Positions 35,050-42,163 of a DNA stretch of 64,000 nucleotides are shown piece after piece (the first letter of the stretch is position 1; each line of letters starts with the position of its first letter). Made by a program: the position numbers and the translations under genes. The notes beneath the pieces were generated by a model. The model had not been told where the DNA came from. It was given only the letters and a program-made list of their open reading frames with translations, and searched no databases. This stretch comes from CALBPI01 sp038533155 (lineage in GTDB: Bacteria; Pseudomonadota; Gammaproteobacteria; Steroidobacterales; Woeseiaceae): positions 62,001 to 126,000 of the forward strand of contig JBCAZH010000001.1 in NCBI GenBank assembly GCA_038533155.1. Reading direction: 5' to 3'.

Positions 35050-36027
35050 TTACAGCAGCGACTCGATGGCAGCGCGCTCTTCGCGCAGTTCCGTTTCGGT
35101 CGCATCCATCAACGATCGACTGGCGTCGCTGATCTCGAGGCCCTGAACGATTTCATACTGGCCGTTCGCGCATCTCACCGGATACGAATAGATGATGCCC
35201 GGTTCAACACCGTAGCTGCCGTCCGATGGAATCGCCATGCTGACCCAGCTCTTGTCATCTGTGCCGAGTGCCCAGTCATGCATGTGATCGATCGCAGCTG
35301 ACGCAGCAGACGCAGCCGAGGATGCGCCACGTGCTTTGATGATCGCTGCACCGCGCTGCTGCACGGTCGGAATGAAGGTGCTGGTGAGCCACGCGGCATC
35401 CACAAGCTCAGGAGCAGGGGTGCCGGCGACGCTGGCGTGGGTGACGTCCGGATACTGTGTGGCGGAGTGGTTGCCCCAGATGATCATGTTGTCGACGTCA
35501 GACACATGCTTGCCGGTTTTGTCCGCCAATTGGGCGATCGCTCGGTTATGGTCGAGGCGCGTCATCGCGGTGAAGTTGGCCGCATTCAAGTCCGGTGCGT
35601 TCGCCTGCGCGATCAGCGCATTCGTATTGGCTGGGTTGCCAACCACCAACACCTTAATGTTGCGATTGGCGACTTTGTTCATTGCCTTGCCCTGCGCCGA
35701 GAAGATCTTTGCGTTGGCCTCAAGCAGGTCTTTTCGTTCCATCCCAGGTCCGCGAGGCCTGGCGCCCACGAGCAATGCGTAATCCGTTTCCTCGAACGCG
35801 ACTTCCGCGTCGTCGGTCGCGACCACACCTGCCAGCGTGGGGAATGCACAATCATCGAGCTCCATCACCACGCCCTTCAAGGCGTCCAGTGCGGGCGTGA
35901 TCTCCAGCAGCTGCAAGATCACCGGTTGATCGGCGCCCAGCATCTGCCCGGAGGCAATACGAAAAGCCAGTTGGTATCCAATTTGGCCGGCTGCGCCGGT
36001 GATGGCCACGCGTACGGGTTGTTTCAT
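35050..36027 (-). CDS. mdh: NAD-dependent malate dehydrogenase
   Basis: A 325-residue enzyme of the TCA cycle. The NAD-binding start is VAITGAAGQIGYQLAFRIASG. GARPRGPGMERKDLL carries the mobile-loop arginines, TRLDHNRA the substrate arginine and GNHSATQYPD the catalytic histidine. The length and GAAGQIGY motif place it in the cytosolic-type MDH group used by many proteobacteria rather than the 312-residue E. coli type. It lies 27 bp upstream of fadE on the same strand. Confidence 0.95.
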   Translation of the reverse strand: MKQPVRVAITGAAGQIGYQLAFRIASGQMLGADQPVILQLLEITPALDALKGVVMELDDCAFPTLAGVVATDDAEVAFEETDYALLVGARPRGPGMERKDLLEANAKIFSAQGKAMNKVANRNIKVLVVGNPANTNALIAQANAPDLNAANFTAMTRLDHNRAIAQLADKTGKHVSDVDNMIIWGNHSATQYPDVTHASVAGTPAPELVDAAWLTSTFIPTVQQRGAAIIKARGASSAASAASAAIDHMHDWALGTDDKSWVSMAIPSDGSYGVEPGIIYSYPVRCANGQYEIVQGLEISDASRSLMDATETELREERAAIESLL

Positions 36028-36125
36028 GCGGTCTGTCCCCTATGACGTCACGGTTTCGAAGTCGGCTGAGTATCCCACAGTCCTAAGCGTTGTGCACTGC
36101 AACATAAAAAAATCATACGTTGCGT

Positions 36126-36165
36126 TTGACACGGGTCGATATGGTGTTATAGTCCACTACAACAC
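36126..36165 (+). promoter_or_regulatory. Sigma70-type promoter with overlapping 22-bp palindromic operator
   Basis: TTGACA (36126-36131) and TATAGT (36148-36153) are separated by 16 bp. The -10 sits inside the palindrome GTGTTATAGTCCACTACAAC-AC (36144-36165), whose arms GTGTT-TAGT and ACTA-AACAC are perfect apart from one central pair and the inner bases. It lies upstream of the small frame, the GntR regulator and the ABC genes. An operator placed here would block RNA polymerase, so repression by the GntR protein encoded downstream is the obvious model. Confidence 0.72.
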
Positions 36166-36198
36166 TAACTCAGAGAATGGTTTCCAAAGGTATTCAAA

Positions 36199-36384
36199 AT
36201 GAACCGCGCACGCGCTAACAGCCAGACATTGATGCGAGAACGCCGGGGCAACGCCTGGAGCGGCGCTGTCGCCATGGTTTTGCTCGGCCTGTTTGCGGTT
36301 GCACTGATTTCAAGTGAGATGGATGCGGATCGTGCCACGGATGGCGCGAACCCTTCCGTACCCCCGCTGATTGCGGGCCAGTAA
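36199..36384 (+). CDS. Small single-span membrane protein
   Basis: A 61-residue frame just after the predicted transcription start, with AGG 8-10 bases before its ATG. It has a basic N-terminus (MNRARANSQTLMRERRGN), one TM segment (AVAMVLLGLFAVALISS) and a short acidic and proline-containing tail, giving a predicted N-in orientation. I recognise no family. Its place as first gene of the GntR/ABC operon suggests it works with, or regulates, that transporter. A non-coding leader cannot be excluded. Confidence 0.5.
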   Translation: MNRARANSQTLMRERRGNAWSGAVAMVLLGLFAVALISSEMDADRATDGANPSVPPLIAGQ

Positions 36385-36457
36385 GTTGCACGGCCTAATC
36401 TGATTTGCGTCAATGAGTCGTGACCTCTCGAATACCGCGAAAGCCGAATGGAGCCTG

Positions 36458-36820
36458 ATGGACCCCAAATGGAGTGACGACCTGCCGATTTACCGGCAGT
36501 TACGCGACCGCGTTGTAACCATGCTGCTGGAGGGCGTTCTGGCAGATGGTGATGCGTTGCCGTCCGTAAGAAGCGTTGCTGCCGAATATCGGCTCAATCC
36601 TCTGACCGTATTAAAAGGTTATCAGGAGCTGGTCGACGAAGAGCTCGTCGAAAAGAAACGCGGTCGCGGCATGTTTGTTCTGCCTGGGGCTCGGGAGCGG
36701 TTGATGAGTGAAGAAAAACACCGCTTTCTCGAAAAACAATGGCCGGATATTGCCGCGACCATCCAGCGTCTGCATATCGATCCTGAAGAACTATTAGCGT
36801 CACTTAAAGATTCTGAGTGA
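36458..36820 (+). CDS. GntR-family regulator, YtrA subfamily
   Basis: A 120-residue regulator from the ATG at 36458, chosen because GGAG lies just ahead of it and the protein then opens MDPKWSDDLPIYRQLRDRVV like relatives; an in-frame ATG at 36413 has no visible ribosome site. The winged helix (residues about 10-75) contains DALPSVRSVAAEYRLNPLTV and ELVEKKRGRGMFV. The short C-terminal helical region of about 45 residues is the YtrA dimerisation type, without a large ligand domain. Such regulators usually control adjacent ABC transporter genes, as found here. Confidence 0.92.
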   Translation: MDPKWSDDLPIYRQLRDRVVTMLLEGVLADGDALPSVRSVAAEYRLNPLTVLKGYQELVDEELVEKKRGRGMFVLPGARERLMSEEKHRFLEKQWPDIAATIQRLHIDPEELLASLKDSE

Positions 36821-36847
36821 CAAATTAGAACGGCGCGAGGGAGCACT

Positions 36848-37705
36848 ATGAGCGCGTTAATTAAAGCGTCGGGTGTTACCAAACAATTCGGTAACATCGT
36901 CGCGGTCGATAACGTGAGTTTTGAAGTCCAACCAGGGCGAATTATCGGCCTGATCGGACCAAACGGGGCGGGCAAAACCACTTTGCTGAAGTCCATTCTC
37001 GGATTGACGAGTTACAGCGGCGAAATTTCGGTCTGCGGTCTCGATCCATTCAAGAATCGGCGAGATCTCATGCACACGGTCAGTTACGTCGCCGATGTGT
37101 CGGTTTTGCCACGGTGGATCAGAGTCGATCAGTTACTCGACTACGTTGAGACGTTACACCCGAATTTCTCCCGGGCTAGCGCCGAGGCTTCGCTGAAGAA
37201 GACGAAGGTCGAACTCAAATACAAAGTGAAAGCGCTCTCGAAGGGCATGGTGGCGCAACTGCATCTTTCCATCATCATGGCCATCGACGCGAAGGTGCTG
37301 ATCCTCGATGAGCCAACGCTCGGTCTGGATATCTTGTTCCGCAAGTCCTTCTATACAGAGTTGTTGAATGACTACTTCGATGAGGAGCGCACGATCATCA
37401 TCACGACGCACCAAGTCGAAGAGATCGAGAACATCCTGACCGACGTCATGTTTATCGATGACGGTCGCATCGTATTGAACGAAACTGTCGAAGCGATCGG
37501 CGAGCGCTTCACGGAGCTGATGGCCGGCGCGGAGAACGCCGATAATGCGAGGAAGTTCGGTCCAATTTCAGAGCGGCAGATTTTCGGTAAATCCGTACTC
37601 ACTTTTGACGGCGTTGCCAGAGATCAATTGCAACCGCTCGGTGAGGTTCGAACGCCGGGACTCGCCGATCTGTTTGTCGCCAAGATGGCGCGGGAGGCGG
37701 TGTGA
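36848..37705 (+). CDS. ABC transporter ATP-binding protein (YtrB-like)
   Basis: A 285-residue ATPase with Walker A GPNGAGKTT (37-45), Walker B VLILDEPTLGLD and an H-loop in ITTHQVEE. The signature reads LSKGM instead of LSGGQ, a change common in ATPases linked to YtrA-type GntR regulators. It forms an export complex with the permease encoded next, overlapping by 1 bp. The substrate is unknown; relatives respond to cell-envelope-active antibiotics. Confidence 0.92.
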   Translation: MSALIKASGVTKQFGNIVAVDNVSFEVQPGRIIGLIGPNGAGKTTLLKSILGLTSYSGEISVCGLDPFKNRRDLMHTVSYVADVSVLPRWIRVDQLLDYVETLHPNFSRASAEASLKKTKVELKYKVKALSKGMVAQLHLSIIMAIDAKVLILDEPTLGLDILFRKSFYTELLNDYFDEERTIIITTHQVEEIENILTDVMFIDDGRIVLNETVEAIGERFTELMAGAENADNARKFGPISERQIFGKSVLTFDGVARDQLQPLGEVRTPGLADLFVAKMAREAV

Positions 37706-38619
37706 TGATCGCGCGTCAGACTATGCTGATCCGAAGGGAGATCTGGGAACACAAATCCTTGTACGTGGCCCCGCTGATTGTCGCCGGACTGCTGTTTTTC
37801 AGTTTTCTCACGTCTTTTATCTGGAGTCTGATCCAAGGACTGCCTTTTGAGGCCGCAGTCGCGGGTCTTGAGCTGGGTGGTCAACACGTCACGCTGGCAG
37901 GCAGCTCAGCGTTGATAGGTGTCTCTTCCGGCACGCTCAATCTGGTTCTCGCGATCGTCGTGTTCTTCTACAGCATCGATTCGCTGTACGCCGAACGCAA
38001 AGACAAGAGCATTCTGTTCTGGCGCTCCTTGCCGGTCACCGATACGGAAACCGTCATCTCCAAGCTGCTGACCGCAGTGATTGTTGCGCCGCTGATCACC
38101 GTCGCTGTCGTCATTGCGACGCAGCTCGTATTGTTGATTCTGTTCTCTGTGGCGCTGCTGGTTGGCGGCGGTAACCCGATCACTCTGCTGTGGAGCCAAG
38201 TGCCATTCGGCCAGCTTCTGATGCATGTGATCTACGGATTCTTGACCGCGTCGCTTTGGTTTGCGCCATTCGTCGGGTACTTCCTGTTCTGTTCGTCGTT
38301 TGCCAAACGCTCGGCCCTGATCTGGGTATTCCTGCCGGTGGCCGTGCTCGCCATCCTGCAGGGCATTGTTGGTCAAAGTTGGAGCCTCATTCGGGCCATC
38401 CTCAGTCGCTTTTCGGACTACCCGCTAGCGGCATACAAACCCCCCGAGTTTGACGTGGAAGGCGAGGACCTGGAGGAGTTCCTCCAAAACCTAGATATCT
38501 CGCAGTTGGATCTTATGGCTCCGGGGCAGTTTGTGTCGGATCCAGGTCTTTGGACAGGCTTCGCGTTAACGGCAGTTTTCGTTGCAGGTGCGATCTACTT
38601 CCGACGTTTGCGCGCCTGA
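37705..38619 (+). CDS. ABC transporter permease
   Basis: A 304-residue inner-membrane protein with about six TM segments (for example YVAPLIVAGLLFFSFLTSFIW, LNLVLAIVVFFYSIDSLY, TAVIVAPLITVAVVIATQLVLL). The YAERKDKSILFWRSLPVTD segment after TM2 is typical of ABC-2 permeases that work with YtrB-like ATPases. The ATG at 37705 overlaps the ATPase stop (TGATG); a GTG one codon earlier is possible. Its 3' end overlaps that of pspF by 25 bp in convergent orientation. Confidence 0.88.
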   Translation: MIARQTMLIRREIWEHKSLYVAPLIVAGLLFFSFLTSFIWSLIQGLPFEAAVAGLELGGQHVTLAGSSALIGVSSGTLNLVLAIVVFFYSIDSLYAERKDKSILFWRSLPVTDTETVISKLLTAVIVAPLITVAVVIATQLVLLILFSVALLVGGGNPITLLWSQVPFGQLLMHVIYGFLTASLWFAPFVGYFLFCSSFAKRSALIWVFLPVAVLAILQGIVGQSWSLIRAILSRFSDYPLAAYKPPEFDVEGEDLEEFLQNLDISQLDLMAPGQFVSDPGLWTGFALTAVFVAGAIYFRRLRA

Positions 38620-39668
38620 GGTTGGCGGCGTCTCGCATCGGTTCGCGTCGTGCGGTCCGGTCTCGCGGCGACATCCAACTTTTTGAGCCGGGAGCGGAAC
38701 TGATGGTAGGTCAGTCCTAACAACCCGGCTGCGATTTTTTGGTTGAAGCTGGCCCGTTCCAGCGCGGCGTTAAGATAGCGTCGCTCGAACTTATTGCGTT
38801 CTTCGGGAAAGTCCGCCGGCAACCGAATTGGCGTGCTCGTAACACGTCCGCGGGCAGGTATCGTCGCAGACGACCCGTTCGATTTCCCGCTGACTCGATA
38901 GGGTGAGTCAAACGGATCGAATACGATGTCTTCCACCAAAACCTCAGGTTCGGTGCTGCGATAGACCGAACGTTCGACCGCGTTTTTGAGTTCCCGAACG
39001 TTGCCAGGCCAATCATGTTTCAACAGTGTCGACGACGCTCGAGGTGCGAACCCGGGAAAATGATCACGCTGTAACTCAGCACACAAGTTGATCGCAAAGC
39101 TGTGTGCGAGCGGCAGGATATCCTCGACGCGCTCCCGGAGTGGCGGCACCGTGACGACATCGAACGCGAGACGATCCAACAGATCCGCTCTAAAGGTGCC
39201 GCTTGCAACGCGAGCCGGTAGGTCCTCATTGGTCGACGCCACGACGCGCACATCCACCTCGATCGTGTCGGAGCCACCGACCCGCTGGAAGGTGCCGTAT
39301 TCGATGACGCGGAGAATCTTCTCCTGCACGCGCATCGACACCGTGCCGAGCTCATCAAGGATTAGCGTGCCGCCATCTGCTCGTTCGAAATGGCCTAAGT
39401 GAAGTCGATTCGCTCCGGTGAACGCGCCGGCTTCATGGCCGAACAATTCCGACTCCAGAATGCTCTCGGTCAAGGCCGCGCAGTTCACTTTGATCAGCGG
39501 TGCCTCCCAACGATCCGACAAAAAATGCAGGCGACCGGCGATCAGTTCTTTGCCTGTGCCTCGCTCGCCGACCACCAGAACTGGCCGTGCCACGGGCGCT
39601 GCGCGTGAGACGTGTTCCAGGGTCGCAAGAAACGCGGGCGCTTCTCCAATGAGTTGAATCGGTTGCAT
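38595..39668 (-). CDS. pspF: PspF-type sigma54 enhancer-binding activator
   Basis: A 357-residue AAA+ activator without an N-terminal sensory domain, as for PspF. Walker A is GERGTGK (34-40), the sigma54-contacting GAFTGA loop is at 81-86, Walker B is GGTLILDELG, and a Fis-type helix-turn-helix lies near 310-340 (NQKIAAGLLGLTYHQFRSRLKKL). The C-terminal tail is very basic (RRRQPQARKRRK). It is divergent from pspA, and its start codon touches the first upstream activator site, so it may regulate itself. Confidence 0.93.
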   Translation of the reverse strand: MQPIQLIGEAPAFLATLEHVSRAAPVARPVLVVGERGTGKELIAGRLHFLSDRWEAPLIKVNCAALTESILESELFGHEAGAFTGANRLHLGHFERADGGTLILDELGTVSMRVQEKILRVIEYGTFQRVGGSDTIEVDVRVVASTNEDLPARVASGTFRADLLDRLAFDVVTVPPLRERVEDILPLAHSFAINLCAELQRDHFPGFAPRASSTLLKHDWPGNVRELKNAVERSVYRSTEPEVLVEDIVFDPFDSPYRVSGKSNGSSATIPARGRVTSTPIRLPADFPEERNKFERRYLNAALERASFNQKIAAGLLGLTYHQFRSRLKKLDVAARPDRTTRTDARRRQPQARKRRK

Positions 39669-39725
39669 TAGTCAAATTTACTAACTTTTTGCATAAATTA
39701 AAAACAGTTGGTCAAAAATACTAAT
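39668..39725 (+). promoter_or_regulatory. Two PspF upstream activator sites
   Basis: Two similar 18-bp elements, TTAGTCAAATTTACTAAC (39668-39685) and TTGGTCAAAAATACTAAT (39708-39725), start exactly 40 bp apart, about four helical turns. Each has TTAGT/ACTAA-type inverted ends. This paired arrangement is what PspF hexamers bind upstream of pspA in enterics. An IHF-like sequence, AGTCAATAAGTTA (39753-39765, one mismatch to WATCAANNNNTTR), lies between them and the promoter. Confidence 0.7.
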
Positions 39726-39800
39726 ATTTTCCAACTTGAGATTTGGTGTACCAGTCAATAAGTTAATTAAAAACAATAATTTAGGTGTTTATCGTGTTTC

Positions 39801-39816
39801 TGGCACGGTTTCTGCT
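39801..39816 (+). promoter_or_regulatory. Sigma54 promoter of the psp operon
   Basis: TGGCACG-GTTT-CTGCT matches the -24/-12 consensus TGGCACG-N4-TTGCW with one mismatch. The GG (39802-39803) and GC (39814-39815) are 12 bp apart, as required. It is 44 bp upstream of the pspA ATG and downstream of the activator sites. Confidence 0.85.
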
Positions 39817-39859
39817 AATACCTTAACGACAGTCACTTTTTCTTTGGAAGGTAATGGTT

Positions 39860-40537
39860 ATGGGTATTTTTTCTCGATTCAGCGATATCGTGAATTCAAA
39901 TATCAACGCGATCCTCGATAAGGCTGAGGATCCAGAGAAGATCGTCCGCCTGATGATTCAGGAAATGGAAGACACGCTCGTTGAAGTGCGGTCCGCCGCG
40001 GCACGGGCAATCGCCGACAAAAAATCACTGAACCGGAAACTCGAAGCGCTTGAGCAGGATGCGGAAGACTGGGCCAAGAAGGCCGAGCTCGCGCTGTCCA
40101 AAGGGCGCGAGGATCTGGCGAAGGCTGCTTTGGTTGAGAAGTCCTCGGCGACGCAGGCCTGCGACACGATTCGCGATGAATACCAAGCGGTCGATGAGAC
40201 GCTCGGCAAACTGAACGAAGATATCGCGCGCCTTGAGTCGAAACTGAAAGACGCGAAGCATCGCCAACAAGCGTTGCTGACGCGACATGAGGCGGCCAAC
40301 AAGCGCTTGGCGGCACGCAAGCTCACGCACACCTACAAGGTGGACGACGCACTGACGCGCTTCGAGCAATACCAGCGTCGAATGGAAGACGTTGAGAGTC
40401 GCGTTGAAGCGTACGACCTCGGCATACCGAAAGATCTCGACCGCGAGTTTGCGAGTCTTGAAGCAGAGGACGAAATTGCTGAAGAGTTCGAGCGACTCAA
40501 AGCGCGCGTCGCTTCACGCAACGCAAACGAAGGCTAG
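39860..40537 (+). CDS. pspA: Phage shock protein A
   Basis: A 225-residue PspA/IM30 (ESCRT-III-like) protein beginning MGIFSRFSDIVNSNINAILDKAEDPEKI-type, with an amphipathic N-terminal helix and long coiled coils throughout (from about 25 to 215). It binds stressed inner membrane and in enterics inhibits PspF. The start at 39860 is chosen over the ATG at 39854 because GGAAGG lies 8 bases upstream of it but only 2 from the other. It is first in the operon pspA-pspB-pspC-pspC-pspB-like. Confidence 0.95.
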   Translation: MGIFSRFSDIVNSNINAILDKAEDPEKIVRLMIQEMEDTLVEVRSAAARAIADKKSLNRKLEALEQDAEDWAKKAELALSKGREDLAKAALVEKSSATQACDTIRDEYQAVDETLGKLNEDIARLESKLKDAKHRQQALLTRHEAANKRLAARKLTHTYKVDDALTRFEQYQRRMEDVESRVEAYDLGIPKDLDREFASLEAEDEIAEEFERLKARVASRNANEG

Positions 40538-40546
40538 GAGAATCCG

Positions 40547-40774
40547 GTGGGTGATGAGGTATTTGTTCTAGGCATTATCTTCCTGACGGTTGTAGCACCG
40601 CTCATTATCGTGCTGCATTTCGTCACCCGCTGGAAGAAAGCTCGGGAACTGACGCGAGCAGACGAAACCTTGATGGAAGAGGTTTGGGCGATTGCCCAGA
40701 AGCTTGAAGGCAGGATTCACGTTCTCGAGACGATTCTCGATGATGAAGCACCCGAATGGAGGAACCGGGTATGA
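40547..40774 (+). CDS. pspB: Phage shock protein B
   Basis: A 75-residue protein with one N-terminal TM (VLGIIFLTVVAPLIIVLHFV), a basic step (RWKKAREL) and a short C-terminal coiled coil (MEEVWAIAQKLEGRIHVLETIL). It starts at a GTG preceded by AGGAG. With PspC it relays envelope stress to release PspF from PspA. It overlaps the next gene by 4 bp. Confidence 0.9.
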   Translation: MGDEVFVLGIIFLTVVAPLIIVLHFVTRWKKARELTRADETLMEEVWAIAQKLEGRIHVLETILDDEAPEWRNRV

Positions 40775-41052
40775 CAACCAAAAGCCAATTTGCTCGACTG
40801 CTTCGCAGTTTGTACTTGGATCGGGACAATGGGTGGGTCGCAGGCGTCTGCGCAGGACTCGCCGATCGATTCGATGTCGAAGTGAACGTACTGCGGGCTT
40901 TGACGGCCGCGGCGGCATGGTTCGCGTTGGTTCCGGTTGTCATGCTGTACGGCCTCGCCGCGTTTGTCCTTAGCGATAAACCGCTGGCCACGAAAGATCC
41001 GCGCCGGGAGAGAGAGTTCTGGCGCTCAAGTAATCACAGAAGGAGTTTCTAA
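40771..41052 (+). CDS. pspC: PspC-domain membrane protein (first copy)
   Basis: A 93-residue protein consisting of little more than the PspC domain: LYLDRDNGWVAGVCAGLADRFDVEVNVLRAL followed by hydrophobic AAAAWFALVPVVMLYGLAAFVL. The C-terminal coiled coil of full PspC is missing. The next gene is a second PspC, so the domain is duplicated in tandem. The start overlaps pspB (ATGA) and the end overlaps the next ATG (TAATG). Confidence 0.85.
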   Translation: MTTKSQFARLLRSLYLDRDNGWVAGVCAGLADRFDVEVNVLRALTAAAAWFALVPVVMLYGLAAFVLSDKPLATKDPRREREFWRSSNHRRSF

Positions 41053-41429
41053 TGACCCGATACGATGATCGCCGCAGGTTTTTCCGTGACCGCGACAACA
41101 AGCGACTCGCCGGTGTCTGCTCCGGGATCGCCGAGTACTTTGGTTTTGATCGTACGATGGTCCGACTGTTGACCGTCATCGCGTTCTTCCTGGCCGGTCC
41201 GATCGTTATCGTGTTGTACATCGGCATGATGTTGTTGGTGCCTTCCGCGAGCTTCGAACGACACGAACCGGCTCGCGAGGAGTTCAGACGCTCGTTACGG
41301 GAGTCCCCACACAGCGCGGTAACCGACGTGAAACGAGCGTTGCTGAGACTGGACAACCGGTTGGCGCGGATGGAACGCTATGTGACGTCATCTCGTTATG
41401 AATTAGATCGCAAGATCAACCGCTTGTGA
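41052..41429 (+). CDS. pspC: Phage shock protein C (second copy, full length)
   Basis: A 125-residue protein: PspC domain DNKRLAGVCSGIAEYFGFDRTMVRLLTV, a TM segment (FFLAGPIVIVLYIGMMLLV), then an arginine-rich linker and a coiled coil LLRLDNRLARMERYVTSSRY. This copy has the C-terminal part expected for an inner-membrane sensor contacting PspA. It probably does the classical PspC job, with the shorter copy as an auxiliary. Confidence 0.92.
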   Translation: MTRYDDRRRFFRDRDNKRLAGVCSGIAEYFGFDRTMVRLLTVIAFFLAGPIVIVLYIGMMLLVPSASFERHEPAREEFRRSLRESPHSAVTDVKRALLRLDNRLARMERYVTSSRYELDRKINRL

Positions 41430-41472
41430 TTCCAGAACGCTCAACGGACTAACAACAGAGGGAGGAGTTTGG

Positions 41473-41703
41473 ATGTCATTCAATCCATTCAGTATGGTCG
41501 TCGCCATTGTGTTTATTGGCTGCTTTTTCGAGCTCGCCAAGCGATGGATCGAAACTCGCGCAGACACCAGGATCGCGCGTGAGTCTGCTCCAAGCGACGA
41601 CACGCTGGAACTGATTGGGCGCCTCGAACATCGAATCGAGGTGCTGGAACGGATCGTCACCGATACCGGCTACGATCTAAAAAAGGAAATCGATCGCCTG
41701 TGA
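41473..41703 (+). CDS. PspB-like small membrane protein closing the psp operon
   Basis: A 76-residue protein with one N-terminal TM (FSMVVAIVFIGCFFELA), a charged linker and a coiled coil LIGRLEHRIEVLERIVTDTGYDL. The coil resembles the ends of both PspB (QKLEGRIHVLETIL) and the long PspC (LDNRLARMERYV, ending DRKINRL versus KKEIDRL here). GGAGGAG just precedes its start at 41473. It probably joins the membrane Psp complex. Confidence 0.78.
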   Translation: MSFNPFSMVVAIVFIGCFFELAKRWIETRADTRIARESAPSDDTLELIGRLEHRIEVLERIVTDTGYDLKKEIDRL

Positions 41704-41718
41704 GAACCCCAGGCGAGG

Positions 41719-41741
41719 GGCGCGGCTACTGTTGCCGCGCC
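41719..41741 (+). terminator. Hairpin at the end of the psp operon
   Basis: GGCGCGGC (41719-41726) pairs with GCCGCGCC (41734-41741) around a 7-base loop, followed by only a short T-containing stretch (TTGT). It ends 38 bp past the last psp stop and overlaps the 3' end of the convergent gene, so it may act on both strands. The weak T-run keeps confidence moderate. Confidence 0.5.
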
Positions 41742-42079
41742 TTGTACGCTCGGACTGCCTCGTTGTAATCCGAAGCCACAGTCTCCATCTCATCCACCGC
41801 CGCGTTATGCCGTTTCGAGCGAATCGTCTCCCGCTCTACGGTGATTTCCGGGTCTTCACCCTCCGCCACCGCGCTCGTCGACTCCGCCTCCAAGCAATCC
41901 AGGAACGCGTTCATGTCGACCATGTACTGCTTGACGGCTTTCTGACCCTCAAGCATTTCATCTTCCGTTGCCACGGTGCCGTTGGGAATAAAGATCTTCT
42001 TCGGGTAGTTGCATGCGGACCAGGCATTCTGGCAAGCAAAAAAAGCAACGACCGCAATCGTTGTGGTCTTGATGGACAT
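41726..42079 (-). CDS. Exported small hypothetical protein
   Basis: A 117-residue protein with a Sec signal peptide (MSIKTTTIAVVAFFACQNAWSA, cleavage near 22). The mature part has two cysteines (in SACNYP and FLDCLEAE) that could pair in the periplasm, and is mostly charged helix. The ATG at 42079 is preferred to 42109 because it places the signal peptide at the N-terminus. No function recognised. Confidence 0.7.
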   Translation of the reverse strand: MSIKTTTIAVVAFFACQNAWSACNYPKKIFIPNGTVATEDEMLEGQKAVKQYMVDMNAFLDCLEAESTSAVAEGEDPEITVERETIRSKRHNAAVDEMETVASDYNEAVRAYKARQQ

Positions 42080-42163
42080 CGTGGAACCCCTCCAGTTAAT
42101 CGGCGTCAACCCTTACCGACCGACCACAAATGATATCGAGAGTTCATTGCAAAGAGCAATTTG

